Source: Desulfocapsa sp.
Lineage (GTDB): Bacteria > Desulfobacterota > Desulfobulbia > Desulfobulbales > Desulfocapsaceae
Assembly: GCA_022712975.1 (NCBI GenBank)
Contig: JAFLJO010000006.1
Coordinates: 1 to 64,000 of the forward strand
DNA length: 64,000 nucleotides
Direction: 5' to 3'
The notes below the pieces were generated by a model. It did no database searches. It saw only the letters and a program-made list of their open reading frames with translations, and was not told the DNA's origin. Shown here in pieces: positions 1 to 10,333 of this stretch (position 1 is its first letter; each line of letters starts with the position of its first letter). A program made the position numbers and the translations under genes.

Positions 1-310
1 CGCAAGTGTGCTTTACGCCTTTTTTGCCAGTTTGAACGCCACCATTATCCCGGAAGATATCAGCAATCATGGGCAGGTTGATATGACCATTAAGCTGGAA
101 GGGTATATTTATGTGATAGAAATTAAAATGGAGCAAAAAGATAGTCCGATTGCAGATAGTACAGAAAACCTGGCTCTTAAGCAGATCCAACAACGAAACT
201 ACAGTGAAAAATATCGAAATGAAGCCAAAAAAGGTTTGATCGAAGTGGGTCTGGTGTTCAGTGGGCAAAAACGCAACCTTATTCAGGCAGATTGGCTGGA
301 GTTAGAGTAG
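1..310 (+). CDS. C-terminal fragment of AAA-ATPase-like/PD-(D/E)XK nuclease family protein (DUF1703-like), truncated by window edge
   Basis: Frame is open upstream of position 8. 'HGQVDMTIKLEGYIYVIEIKM' matches a PD-(D/E)XK core (D...EIK), followed by 'ALKQIQQRNYSEKY', typical of this family. Confidence 0.7.
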   Translation, partial: ASVLYAFFASLNATIIPEDISNHGQVDMTIKLEGYIYVIEIKMEQKDSPIADSTENLALKQIQQRNYSEKYRNEAKKGLIEVGLVFSGQKRNLIQADWLELE

Positions 311-472
311 AAAGAGTTATCCACCTTAAATAGCAATAAAATGAAATCGGTGTTGGACGCTGTGTTTGAGCCTCATGAACTTGGCTAAAAGTAGTCGACG
401 CAGAAAAAAATGCTGAGCAACTATTTTTCTAAAAAGAGTTGCTTCTATTTATAAAAAATTGGAGAATGCTGT

Positions 473-1633
473 ATGTTGAAAATAATGTCAATCGCTGGAG
501 CCCGGCCAAATTTTATGAAATTGGCTTCCATCGTCAGGGCTGTGGAGCAGAACAACGCTGTTTCCACTAAACCAGATATAAAACACATCATTGTCCATAC
601 CGGCCAGCATTATGATAAAAAAATGTCCGATTCTTTTTTTATCGACCTTGGAATTCCACAACCCGATATAAATCTGGAAGTCGGATCGGGAAGCCACGCG
701 AGTCAAACGGCAGAAATAATGAAACGGTTTGAGCCGGTTTTATTGGAGCAATGCCCAGATGTTTTGTTGGTAGTGGGGGATGTTAACTCCACTATTGCCT
801 GCACATTAGTAGCTTCTAAAATTGAATATCCAACAACTCATAAACGGAAAAGACCAGTCATTGTGCATGTCGAAGCTGGGTTACGCTCCTTTGATCGAGA
901 CATGCCGGAAGAAGTAAATCGCATATTAACAGATACTATCAGCGACCTTCTTTTTACTACCGAAGAATCATGTCTTGCTCAATTGCAAAGTGAAGGAGTG
1001 GCACCGGAACAAGTACATTTTGTTGGCAATGTGATGATTGATACTTTGATGCAACATGTTGAAAAAGCTGATTGCTCCAATATTAAGGAGGATCTTGGTG
1101 TTGATAAACCGTATGCTCTTGTAACATTACACCGACCTTCAAATGTTGATAACCTTAGCACATTACAGCCTCTTGTGGGGTGCCTTGAGAAGATAGCAGA
1201 AAAACAGCATATAATTTTTCCCGTTCATCCCCGCACCAAAAATTGTTTACAGAAGTTTGATCTGTATCAGAGGCTGGAGGATAACCCCAGTATAACCTTG
1301 GCAGCTCCACTTGGGTATCTTGACTTTCTGAAACTGATTAAAGATGCAAGCGTTGTAATAACAGATTCGGGTGGTATTCAGGAGGAAACAACTGTACTTA
1401 AAGTACCTTGTGTAACGTTAAGAGAGAACACAGAACGACCAATTACTGTTGATGTGGGAACCAATTATCTTATTGGAACTGATCCTGTGAAAATTTTAGC
1501 TACAGTTACCGAGATTCTTGCGGGAAAAGGAAAAAATGGTTCTACCCCTCCACTATGGGATGGACATGCTGGTGAGCGGATTGTAAAAGTTCTTCTTTCG
1601 CAGACCTCTAACTCGATAATTTCTTCAAAATAG
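473..1633 (+). CDS. wecB: UDP-N-acetylglucosamine 2-epimerase (non-hydrolysing)
   Basis: 386 aa; 'GARPNFMKLASI', 'HTGQHYD', 'HVEAGLRSFD..MPEEVNRILTD', 'TDSGGIQEE' motifs. Confidence 0.93.
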   Translation: MLKIMSIAGARPNFMKLASIVRAVEQNNAVSTKPDIKHIIVHTGQHYDKKMSDSFFIDLGIPQPDINLEVGSGSHASQTAEIMKRFEPVLLEQCPDVLLVVGDVNSTIACTLVASKIEYPTTHKRKRPVIVHVEAGLRSFDRDMPEEVNRILTDTISDLLFTTEESCLAQLQSEGVAPEQVHFVGNVMIDTLMQHVEKADCSNIKEDLGVDKPYALVTLHRPSNVDNLSTLQPLVGCLEKIAEKQHIIFPVHPRTKNCLQKFDLYQRLEDNPSITLAAPLGYLDFLKLIKDASVVITDSGGIQEETTVLKVPCVTLRENTERPITVDVGTNYLIGTDPVKILATVTEILAGKGKNGSTPPLWDGHAGERIVKVLLSQTSNSIISSK

Positions 1634-1639
1634 TACGAT

Positions 1640-2701
1640 ATGCATATCCGGTTAGCGACATCGCAAGATAAATCATTGTGGGATGCTTTTGTGGATAATC
1701 ACTCAGAAGGGGCGACACCTTATTGTCGTTTCGCCTGGAGAGAAGCAGTAGAACAGTCATATGGCCATAAGCCCCAGTATTTACTTGCCGAAGAGGATCA
1801 GAAAATTTTGGGAATTATGCCATTGTTTATTTTTAAAATACCGATATTGGGCAGCTCCCTAGTTTCTCTACCGTTTTGCGATGTGGGTGGTGTGATAGCC
1901 ACGAACCCAGACGTAAAAGCCGCACTCCTCGCTGAAAGCTTTTCCATGGCTAAAAAGCAAAAAGTAAAGTCACTGGTGATACGTAGTACACAAAACGATC
2001 TGCAGGAAGACTGTTTTGATGATTGGTACGTGACTGTGCAAAAAGAAAAGGTTCGCATGCTCCTTAACTTACCAAGTTCATCAGACGAGCTGTGGAGCAG
2101 CTTTAAATCAAAATTACGAAGTCAGATACGAAAAGCAGAAAAGAATGGACTAACTTTCCGTTGGGGGAGTATGGAAGATCTCCCTTGTTTTTATAAGGTT
2201 TTTAGCCGTAACATGCATGATCTTGGATCCCCCGTGCACAGTAAAGAATGGATAGAAAAAATTTTTGTCAATTATGGTGAAAGTGCCCGAATGGGGTTGG
2301 TGTTTAAAGAGGATCAGCCTGTGGGGTGTGGTATTATCCTATTTACGAAATGTACAGTAAGTATCCCTTGGGCCTCAACTCTACGGGAATTTAACCGTTT
2401 ATCACCTAATATGTTGCTCTATTGGAATTTCCTTAAATATGCAGCTGATAATGAAAAAAAATTATTCGATTTTGGCCGATCAACCCTTAATGAAGGAACG
2501 TACAGGTTTAAAAAACAATGGGGGGCAAATCCTGGACCTCTTTTTTGGTATAAGGTTAGTTCGTCAGCCAAAAATCAGCAGACTCAATCTAAAGTAAAAG
2601 AATCAACAAAACGTGAAAAACTCGCGAATTTTTGGGGAAAAATACCGTTACAGATGGCTAATTTTTTAGGCCCCAAAGTAAGAAAATATATAAGTCTTTG
2701 A
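1640..2701 (+). CDS. FemAB/GNAT family protein, exosortase/PEP-CTERM-system-associated type
   Basis: 353 aa; 'FKSKLRSQIRKAEKNGLTFRWG' and 'FDFGRSTLNEGTYRFKKQWGANP' as in FemAB-like proteins of exosortase-associated EPS loci. Confidence 0.8.
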   Translation: MHIRLATSQDKSLWDAFVDNHSEGATPYCRFAWREAVEQSYGHKPQYLLAEEDQKILGIMPLFIFKIPILGSSLVSLPFCDVGGVIATNPDVKAALLAESFSMAKKQKVKSLVIRSTQNDLQEDCFDDWYVTVQKEKVRMLLNLPSSSDELWSSFKSKLRSQIRKAEKNGLTFRWGSMEDLPCFYKVFSRNMHDLGSPVHSKEWIEKIFVNYGESARMGLVFKEDQPVGCGIILFTKCTVSIPWASTLREFNRLSPNMLLYWNFLKYAADNEKKLFDFGRSTLNEGTYRFKKQWGANPGPLFWYKVSSSAKNQQTQSKVKESTKREKLANFWGKIPLQMANFLGPKVRKYISL

Positions 2702-5121
2702 CAATGAATACACTTTTGACCATTCTTTCAATAAGCTCTTTGGCTATACTGATTTATATATATATCGGCTATCCTATATTGTTGTGCATTCTAAGTGCCT
2801 TAATACCAGCCAAAAAAATCACAAAAAGTCCGATTCGCCCCTCCGTAAGTCTAATAATATCCTGCTATAATGAAGAAGATGTTCTGCGTGAAAAGTTAGC
2901 AAATTCTTTTGCTCTGGAATATCCTCAAAACAAACTCGAAATTTGTGTAGTTTCTGATGCATCTTCTGATCGAACAGATGAAATTGCAAAAGAATATTCA
3001 GAAAAAGGTGTTCGTCTTATCCGTGTAGATGGCCGCATTGGAAAAACGGCCTGTCTTAACGTTGCTGTACCTCAAACAACTGGGGAAATAGTTGTTTTTT
3101 CAGATGCTAATGCAATGTATAAATCGAATGCTATTGGCCATCTCGTTGAAAATTTTTCTGATGATCAGGTTGGTTATGTGGTTGGAGAGGCTCGATATGC
3201 TGATGCAAACACGACTTCTGCTGCCCAAAGTGAAGATTCCTACTGGCAATATGAAATGATGATTAAGAAAATGGAGAGTCGCTTGCACTCCATGGTTGGG
3301 GGAGACGGAGCTATTTATGCCATTCGACGAGAATTGTACGAACAGCTTGAGAATACAGATATTAATGATTTTGTTAATCCCTTACAAATTATAGCCAAAG
3401 GATTTCGCGGGATCTATGAACCTGAAGCGATATGCTACGAGGACACATCAGGTAGTTTCTCCAAAGAGTTCGGCCGCAAAGTACGAATTGTAAATCGTAG
3501 TTTTAATGGGCTCTTACGTGTTAAGTCAGTGCTGAACCCGTTTAAAACTGGAATTTACAGTTTTCAAATTATTTCTCACAAATTATTGCGTTGGTTTTCC
3601 TCCTATTTTCTTCTGATTCTGGCAATATCCACCGTGCTCCTTGCCGTACAGGGTATAATTGTTTTCCAGTATGCAGCAGTTTTTATGGCAACCTTTCTTG
3701 TGCTGGCCGATATTGGTTATCTGCTGTCGGCCTATTCAAAAATCTGGCCTATTTTTTATATCCCTTATTATTTTATCAATGTTAACGCTGCTGCATTTGT
3801 TGGGATAAATCGTAGATTACGAGGTGAAACGCAGATAATTTGGAAGCATCATCGACTCACGAATAATGATCAGTTAGACATATCACTCATTGCCATAATG
3901 AGGCAATTATTAACTCTCGGATTGATTCTTTATGTCGCATTCTTTATTAGCCGTCTGATAAATGTTAATATTGTTACGTCTCGTACTGTATTTTGGACCT
4001 CGTTTCTCACTTCTTTTTATGTTTATCTCGGCTATCCTGTTGTCTTGTTTCTATGGGCAAAATGTTGTGCCAAACCTGTAATACATGGTTCTGATCTCCC
4101 GGTTATTACATTAGTCGTGTGTGCATATAATGAAGATGATGTTATCGAAGATAAAATTAAAAACTCTTTGGTAATTGACTACCCGAAAGAAAAATTACAT
4201 ATAGCTATTGCTTCGGATGGATCTACAGACAACACGAACGAAATTGTAAAGAAATATGAGACTAAGCAGCTGTCTTTTTATGAATATCAGGAAAGGACTG
4301 GGAAAATCGGAGTAATTTTACAAACTGTTCCTCAGCTCACTTCAGATATTCTTGTTTTTTCAGATGCAAATACCATGTATGCTCCAGATGCTTTGCGTAA
4401 ACTTGTTCGGAATTTTAGTGATCCATCGGTCGGGGGTGTGAGTGCTGATGTTATTCTCATGAATAAGGAAACAAATTATGGAGAATCAGAATCTGCTTAT
4501 TATCTATATGAACGTTGGCTTCAGCAGAAAGAATCTGAGATTGGCTCCATAATAGGAGCTGATGGTGGAATGTATGCCATACGGCGTGAACTTTTTATGC
4601 CGCCTGCTCCAAATATTATTCTTGATGATTTTGTCATCTCAATGAATGTTGCCATACAGGGTAAGCGGCTTGTGTATGATCATGAAGCCAAAGGATATGA
4701 AGAAAGCACAATATCACATTCCATAGAGTTTTTACGTAAATCTCGCGTGATTGCCGGGGCTGTGCAGGCTCTGAAGCAAGCTGAGGGGATTCCGGGGCCA
4801 TCACACAAAGGGCTCTTTTTTTCATTTCTGTCCCATAAAATGCTGCGTTGGTTTGTTCCATTATTTCTTTTTGCTCAACTGTATGCAAATATTTTTATTG
4901 TCGTACATGGTGGAGGAACATTTTACCAGCTATGCTTAGCAGCACAGGGCTTTTTTTATTTTTGTGCATTATTAGGCGTAATGGTCGGTGGTGAAAGTCG
5001 ATTTCCTGTTATCGGTATCCCATTTTATTTCTGTTTGGTTAATGGAGCAGCGTTGTATGGGCTGTATAAAGGATGTTTTAATAAACAGCCGGTGACATGG
5101 AAAAAATTTTCCAGAAAGTAA
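2698..5121 (+). CDS. Tandem two-domain family 2 glycosyltransferase (two complete GT2 modules in one chain)
   Basis: 807 aa. Two successive GT2 modules, each with SDAN (DxD-like), G[GA]DG.[IM]YAIRRELF, DFV and 'SHK[LM]LRWF' followed by TM segments. Confidence 0.85.
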   Translation: MTMNTLLTILSISSLAILIYIYIGYPILLCILSALIPAKKITKSPIRPSVSLIISCYNEEDVLREKLANSFALEYPQNKLEICVVSDASSDRTDEIAKEYSEKGVRLIRVDGRIGKTACLNVAVPQTTGEIVVFSDANAMYKSNAIGHLVENFSDDQVGYVVGEARYADANTTSAAQSEDSYWQYEMMIKKMESRLHSMVGGDGAIYAIRRELYEQLENTDINDFVNPLQIIAKGFRGIYEPEAICYEDTSGSFSKEFGRKVRIVNRSFNGLLRVKSVLNPFKTGIYSFQIISHKLLRWFSSYFLLILAISTVLLAVQGIIVFQYAAVFMATFLVLADIGYLLSAYSKIWPIFYIPYYFINVNAAAFVGINRRLRGETQIIWKHHRLTNNDQLDISLIAIMRQLLTLGLILYVAFFISRLINVNIVTSRTVFWTSFLTSFYVYLGYPVVLFLWAKCCAKPVIHGSDLPVITLVVCAYNEDDVIEDKIKNSLVIDYPKEKLHIAIASDGSTDNTNEIVKKYETKQLSFYEYQERTGKIGVILQTVPQLTSDILVFSDANTMYAPDALRKLVRNFSDPSVGGVSADVILMNKETNYGESESAYYLYERWLQQKESEIGSIIGADGGMYAIRRELFMPPAPNIILDDFVISMNVAIQGKRLVYDHEAKGYEESTISHSIEFLRKSRVIAGAVQALKQAEGIPGPSHKGLFFSFLSHKMLRWFVPLFLFAQLYANIFIVVHGGGTFYQLCLAAQGFFYFCALLGVMVGGESRFPVIGIPFYFCLVNGAALYGLYKGCFNKQPVTWKKFSRK

Positions 5122-5132
5122 CATATCTTAAA

Positions 5133-6056
5133 ATGATGAAAAAAGTTTCTATAATTATACCAGCAAAAAATGAAGCTGAATATTTAGGACAATGTCTGAA
5201 GTCATTGTCTGAGCTTAATTTCCCCAAGGAACACTATGAAGTGATAGTGGCCGATAATGGTTCCGATGACGATACAGTTGTCATTGCTGAGGCGCATTGT
5301 GTTAAAATTGTTAACTTACCTGAAAAACGCACAATATCCGCTGTAAGAAATGGTGGAGTGGCCAAGTCTTCCGGGGATATTCTGGTATTTCTTGATGCTG
5401 ATTGTACAGTTTCAGTAAATTGGTTATTATGTGCAGAACCATATTTCGAAAGGGAAGATGTATCTTGTTTTGGTTCTTCTCCAATTATTCCTGAAAAGGC
5501 AACGTGGGTAGAAAAAACGTGGTTTCTGGTCAGAAAGAGTGAGCAACAAGTCTTTGAACGACAGTGGCAGGAATCAACAAATATGTTCATTCCGAAAGAT
5601 GTTTTTGAAAAAGTTGGTGGGTTTAATGAAAATCTCATGACCTGCGAAGATGTAGATCTTTCGTATCGCTTACTGGAATTAGGGAAGATTATCTCAGATA
5701 GTCGTATTGTCGCTATTCATCATCGTGATCCCAAGACGATGAAAGATTTTTTTCTCAAAGAAAAGTGGAGGGGAAAAAGTAATTACTCAGGATTGTTTCA
5801 GCATGGGATTAAGTTAAGTGAGTTGCCGAGCCTTCTTCTGCCACTCTATTTTTCAGGACTACTCTTAGTTGCTATTGGAACATTACTCTTTGGCTTAGCT
5901 TTTACTGTCTCAGGTGTATTGCTTGCTCTGGCAGAGCTTCCAGTAATGGGCTTGACATGGCTGAAAATCAAAAAAGAATTCAGTGTTAAAAAATATTTCC
6001 AACTTTTATTATTATATAATCTTTATTTTGCAGCCAGAGCATCCGCAATTTTTTAA
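5133..6056 (+). CDS. Family 2 glycosyltransferase
   Basis: 'MMKKVSIIIPAKNEAEYLGQCLKSL', 'VADNGSDDDT', 'FLDADCTV'. The upstream ORF extension overlaps the previous gene, so the ATG at 5133 is preferred. Confidence 0.88.
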   Translation: MMKKVSIIIPAKNEAEYLGQCLKSLSELNFPKEHYEVIVADNGSDDDTVVIAEAHCVKIVNLPEKRTISAVRNGGVAKSSGDILVFLDADCTVSVNWLLCAEPYFEREDVSCFGSSPIIPEKATWVEKTWFLVRKSEQQVFERQWQESTNMFIPKDVFEKVGGFNENLMTCEDVDLSYRLLELGKIISDSRIVAIHHRDPKTMKDFFLKEKWRGKSNYSGLFQHGIKLSELPSLLLPLYFSGLLLVAIGTLLFGLAFTVSGVLLALAELPVMGLTWLKIKKEFSVKKYFQLLLLYNLYFAARASAIF

Positions 6057-6087
6057 CCCAATAAACCAATAACCTAATAACCAAGCC

Positions 6088-7965
6088 ATGTGTGGAATCG
6101 CCGGGGCAACTCGTAATTTACTAGGACAACATCCTGAGAAATCCCTTCATCGGATGAACGAGGTTATGGTTCACCGAGGCCCGGACATGGGAGAGGTGAA
6201 ACTTGACTCTGAGATGGGGCTTTGCCATCGGCGTTTGTCTATTATTGATCTGTCAGAGGATGGCAGACAACCTATGGTTAGCTCGGATGGACGCTATACG
6301 ATAGTATTTAATGGAGAAATATATAATTTTCAGGAACTTCGTAAAGATCTCGTTTCTAAGGGTTATGAATTTCATTCCCGCACCGATACAGAAGTACTCC
6401 TGTCTCTGTATGCCGATCAGGGGCCAAAATCCCTGCAGAAAATTCACGGTATGTATGCTTATGCTATTTGGGATACTAAAAAGAAAGAACTTTTTGCTGC
6501 CCGGGACCGTATAGGCAAAAAACCGTTCTACTATTTTCATCAGGGCAAGAAGCTTGCTTTTGCCTCAGAGTTGAAATCCATCCTGGAACTTGGTGAAATC
6601 CCAACTCAAGTAGATTACACAGCGATACTTGATTACTTTAAATACCTCTATATTCCCCACCCCAAAAGCATCTATCAAAATATCTGCAAGTTAGAACCAG
6701 GCCACTATCTCCTTTATAAAAATGGTGAACTAAAGATCAAAGAGTATTGGGATATTGATTTCTCTTCGTCATTTGATGCTCCAACCAGGGAACTGGGAGA
6801 AGAGCTTCTGGAAACTATCCATGATGCGGTTAAGTGCCGTCTTATCTCTGATGTTCCGCTTGGAGCATTTCTTAGCGGCGGAATTGATTCTTCCGGTATT
6901 GTTGCATTAATGGCTCAGATTAATCAGGAACCGATCACCACCTGTACCATTGGCTTTGATAATAAAAAACATAACGAGGCAACTTACGCAAAAGAGTTTG
7001 CCCGTAAGTTGAAAGCCAAGCACCACGAACAGTATATCAACGACGAACCTGCTCAAATAATAAAAAAACTGGCCTGGCATTTTGATGAGCCATTTTCCGA
7101 TTCGTCAATGGTGCCGACCTATTATGTCTCCAAGATGGCCCGGCAGCATGTAACGGTAGCGTTATCAGGAGATGGAGGTGACGAAAGTTTTGCCGGCTAT
7201 GAAAAATATACCATCGACAACTATGAAAACAGGGTGCGGGAAATTGTTCCTTCACTGTTACTCAAGAGTCTTAGTGGTGTGGCAGGATGTTTCCGCAAAC
7301 AGCAAACCATAAAGAGGTTGCATTCACTTTGCAGCTCAGCTCTTCTTGATCCGGCACAGGCATTTTATGTAACCAATTCATTTATAACAGATTTGCAGGC
7401 AAAGCAGATTTTTTCAGATCATTTCCTCCGGGAAGTTCAGGGGTATGACCCTGCCGATCATACTCGGAGGTATTATCACAAAGCTAATGGAGAAGATCAT
7501 CTGTCTAAAATTCTTTATACGGATTTGAAACTGTACCTGCCAGGTGATATTCTAGTCAAAGTTGATAGGATGAGCATGGCTAACTCCCTTGAAATACGTT
7601 CCCCACTCCTTGACCATAAGGTGATCGAATTTGCAGCTCGGCTTCCATCAACTTTGAAATTTAGAAGAGGAAATAAGAAATTTCTTCTCAAAGAGGCTTT
7701 TCGAGACTTGGTTGGGGATGATGTGCTTACGCGAAAGAAACACGGTTTTACCGTACCGTTGAATACGTGGTTCAGAAATGAATTACAAGAAATGGCAGAA
7801 TCGTCAATTTTTCAAACTAAACAGATGGAAATGTTCTTTTCTATGTCAGGGCTTCATGAAATATGGGAGCAGCATCAGCAAGCGAAGATGAATCATGGTA
7901 CCTTACTTTGGTCGGTATTTATATTTTCCCTTTGGGTTGATCGCCATTTTTCCAGCAGAACATAA
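6088..7965 (+). CDS. asnB: Asparagine synthase (glutamine-hydrolysing), exosortase-system amidotransferase type
   Basis: 625 aa; N-terminal MCGIAG with Cys2 nucleophile, 'HRRLSIIDLS', 'LSGGIDSSGIVALMA' PP-loop. Confidence 0.92.
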   Translation: MCGIAGATRNLLGQHPEKSLHRMNEVMVHRGPDMGEVKLDSEMGLCHRRLSIIDLSEDGRQPMVSSDGRYTIVFNGEIYNFQELRKDLVSKGYEFHSRTDTEVLLSLYADQGPKSLQKIHGMYAYAIWDTKKKELFAARDRIGKKPFYYFHQGKKLAFASELKSILELGEIPTQVDYTAILDYFKYLYIPHPKSIYQNICKLEPGHYLLYKNGELKIKEYWDIDFSSSFDAPTRELGEELLETIHDAVKCRLISDVPLGAFLSGGIDSSGIVALMAQINQEPITTCTIGFDNKKHNEATYAKEFARKLKAKHHEQYINDEPAQIIKKLAWHFDEPFSDSSMVPTYYVSKMARQHVTVALSGDGGDESFAGYEKYTIDNYENRVREIVPSLLLKSLSGVAGCFRKQQTIKRLHSLCSSALLDPAQAFYVTNSFITDLQAKQIFSDHFLREVQGYDPADHTRRYYHKANGEDHLSKILYTDLKLYLPGDILVKVDRMSMANSLEIRSPLLDHKVIEFAARLPSTLKFRRGNKKFLLKEAFRDLVGDDVLTRKKHGFTVPLNTWFRNELQEMAESSIFQTKQMEMFFSMSGLHEIWEQHQQAKMNHGTLLWSVFIFSLWVDRHFSSRT

Positions 7966-7968
7966 AAA

Positions 7969-8502
7969 ATGTTTTCCAATATAAAAGCAGATATAGCTCA
8001 ACTTGACAATGGCAAGACAACAATAAGGGGATTCATCCGTGGGCTCCTCTCCCAGGGGTTCCAGGCCATCTTAGTTTATCGTTTTTTCAGCTGGCTGAAT
8101 AAAAAAGGTCTTTCTGCCCAGCCTCTTCGGTTTTGTTGCGAGAGAGTTATTGAAATGACTACAGGTATTTCAATCCCTGCTGCATGTAGAATAGCGAAGG
8201 GGTTAAGAATACATCATTTCGGTGGAATCATCCTTCACCCCAGTGTTACTATAGGTGAAAATTGCATAATGTATCATCAGGTCACAATTGGTGATATAGG
8301 GGGGACAGGTAACGCAGCCAGGATTGGAAACAATGTCATGATAGGAGCAGGTGCAAAAATTATTGGTGAAATTACAATTGGAGATAACTGCAAGATTGGA
8401 GCAAATACAGTGGTGAATACAGATCTGCCTTCAAACAGTATTGCCTTTGGTAATCCTGCCAGAATCAAAACCCAACAACACAATGGCCATACCATTCGAT
8501 GA
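7969..8502 (+). CDS. Serine O-acetyltransferase-like hexapeptide-repeat transferase
   Basis: 177 aa left-handed beta-helix repeats 'IGENCIMYHQVTIGDIGG...IGNNVMIGAGAKIIGEITIGDNCKIGANTVV'. Confidence 0.85.
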   Translation: MFSNIKADIAQLDNGKTTIRGFIRGLLSQGFQAILVYRFFSWLNKKGLSAQPLRFCCERVIEMTTGISIPAACRIAKGLRIHHFGGIILHPSVTIGENCIMYHQVTIGDIGGTGNAARIGNNVMIGAGAKIIGEITIGDNCKIGANTVVNTDLPSNSIAFGNPARIKTQQHNGHTIR

Positions 8503-9689
8503 AACAACCGATACGCATAATGGATTTCCGCGGAACCTATAAGGGGGGAGGCGGGCCCGATAAAACAATCCTGAATTCTGCTGCACAGCATGATTTAGAA
8601 AGGGTGTTTGTACTTGTGGTATATATTCGGCAGCCTGATGATGAGGAGTTTCAGATTACCGGTGCAGCAAAAGAATTGGGTCTTAATTATGTGGAGTTGA
8701 TTGATCGTAGAGTGCTGGATTGGTCGTGTGTTATTCAGTTGAAACATCTTATTCGAAAGGAGCGAATAGTGCTCTTGCATAGTCACGATGATAAAACGTT
8801 ACTTTACAGTGTTATTTTGAAATACATTGTGCCTGGGCTACGCATAATGCATACTTGTCATTCCCATTCTGAATATGCAAAAGAATCATTCGCAAATTTA
8901 GCTAAATACGGAAAATTTTTGTTACGAAAAAAGATGCAGTTATGGTTGATGCGTCGACATTTGACACCGGTCTTAACGATATCAGAAAATACAAGGCAAC
9001 GCCTTATACGTGGGCGACTAAAGCAGGGCAATGTTGCTGTATTGTATAATGGTGTTGACATAGAGCGATGGAGCCGTTCTCAGGCCCGACCAGTATTGAG
9101 AAAAGAACTCGGCTTGGGCGATGGCGATTTGCTGGTAGGCACAGTGGCGAGAATTACTTATGATAAGGACTTCCCCACCTTTTTTGAAGTGGCACGTTGT
9201 GTTTCATCTCGTTTACCCAATGTCAAGTTTGTCATTGTTGGAGATGGCAATGGCGATGAACTTGAGCAGGCGAAAAAGGATGTTGCTGCCCGAGGACTGG
9301 AGCAAATTGTTTGTTTTACCGGACACCGGACGGATTTGACGGATATTTACGCCTCTTTTGATCTTTTTTTGATGACATCACTTACAGAAGGGTTGCCTAA
9401 TACCGCTCTGGAAGCCATGGCTATGGAAGTTCCGGTGGTGTCCACGGCAGTGGGTGGAGTGCCGGAACTTGTTGTGGCGCATGAAAATGGGTTCCTTTGC
9501 TCAGTCGGTGATGTAGGCGCATTGGCTGATTCCGTGAGCAGTTTGTTGCAGCAGCCGCAGATCCGTCAGGAAATGGCTCGGAAATCTAGAAAACGTATTG
9601 AAAATAAGTTTGATTTCTCAAAAAGAGTCTGTCTGCTTGAAGATATGTATTGCTATTATTCCGGGGACGGTGACTGGCCTGAATTGTAA
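8499..9689 (+). CDS. Family 4 glycosyltransferase
   Basis: 'GTVARITYDKDFPTFFEVA', 'SLTEGLPNTALEAMAMEVPVVSTAVGGVPELV' (EX7E). Confidence 0.9.
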   Translation: MKQPIRIMDFRGTYKGGGGPDKTILNSAAQHDLERVFVLVVYIRQPDDEEFQITGAAKELGLNYVELIDRRVLDWSCVIQLKHLIRKERIVLLHSHDDKTLLYSVILKYIVPGLRIMHTCHSHSEYAKESFANLAKYGKFLLRKKMQLWLMRRHLTPVLTISENTRQRLIRGRLKQGNVAVLYNGVDIERWSRSQARPVLRKELGLGDGDLLVGTVARITYDKDFPTFFEVARCVSSRLPNVKFVIVGDGNGDELEQAKKDVAARGLEQIVCFTGHRTDLTDIYASFDLFLMTSLTEGLPNTALEAMAMEVPVVSTAVGGVPELVVAHENGFLCSVGDVGALADSVSSLLQQPQIRQEMARKSRKRIENKFDFSKRVCLLEDMYCYYSGDGDWPEL

Positions 9690-10017
9690 ATATTTTCTTG
9701 TTTGTCGACAATTTATTGTGATAAGGTTTAGTACAGACCTCGTAAACGTAGACTCAAAACGGGTCACTTTTTTGGACACATTTTACGCTCTCAATTAAGT
9801 AAAACGATATTGAGCTTCAGCTATAATCTGCAAAAACGCTAAATTTTGAGGTTTTAGCTGTCCAGTTATGGAACTATGTGCTGTTAAATCAAGCAGTTAC
9901 ATGTGTAACTTTATTCGTTTTTTGCGAAGTCTGTAGTAGGAATGACATACATAGTAAAAACAGTATCATCCAGTATTAAACAAAAAAACTCTGTGCCCTC
10001 TGTGGTGAAAAAAAATC

Positions 10018-10305
10018 ATGATACAATTACAAAATAATAAGCTTGGTCACGGTGATACTGTAATCCCGCTATGCGCCCGAGAATACCAGCGTATCATGTC
10101 AAATAATCATCTGTTGCAAATAGAATTCCAGTAAGATTCAACGTTGGCCAAGTTTGGCTAGAATAGGGGCTATGCTCTGGATTTTTATATGTCATTATCT
10201 GGTCATGCTCGACATTGCCCGGTCCCCGTTTTTCAGGAGTATTTACGCGATTATGGTTTTCTGTACCCGCAGGGTGTACCATTCGCACCAATGAATGCTG
10301 CCTGA
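10018..10305 (+). pseudogene. Degenerate ORF with two in-frame stops upstream of the lyase-like gene; family unknown
   Basis: One frame reads MIQLQNNKLGHGDTVIPLCAREYQRIMSNNHLLQIEFQ*DSTLAKFG*NRGYALDFYMSLSGHARHCPVPVFQEYLRDYGFLYPQGVPFAPMNAA*. It looks protein-like but is interrupted, and sits in an otherwise empty ~640-bp gap. Confidence 0.3.
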
Positions 10306-10333
10306 ATTCCTGAGAGCCTTTACATAGAAGACA

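Noticed and set aside
5234-5638. 134-aa minus-strand ORF opposite the GT2 gene, and the other antisense ORFs in the track
   Set aside because: They overlap well-supported genes on the other strand and show no recognisable family, signal peptide or RBS context.
9740-9790. 'ACGGGTCACTTTTTTGGACAC', considered as an insertion-sequence end
   Set aside because: No matching inverted end, target-site duplication or transposase ORF could be found nearby.
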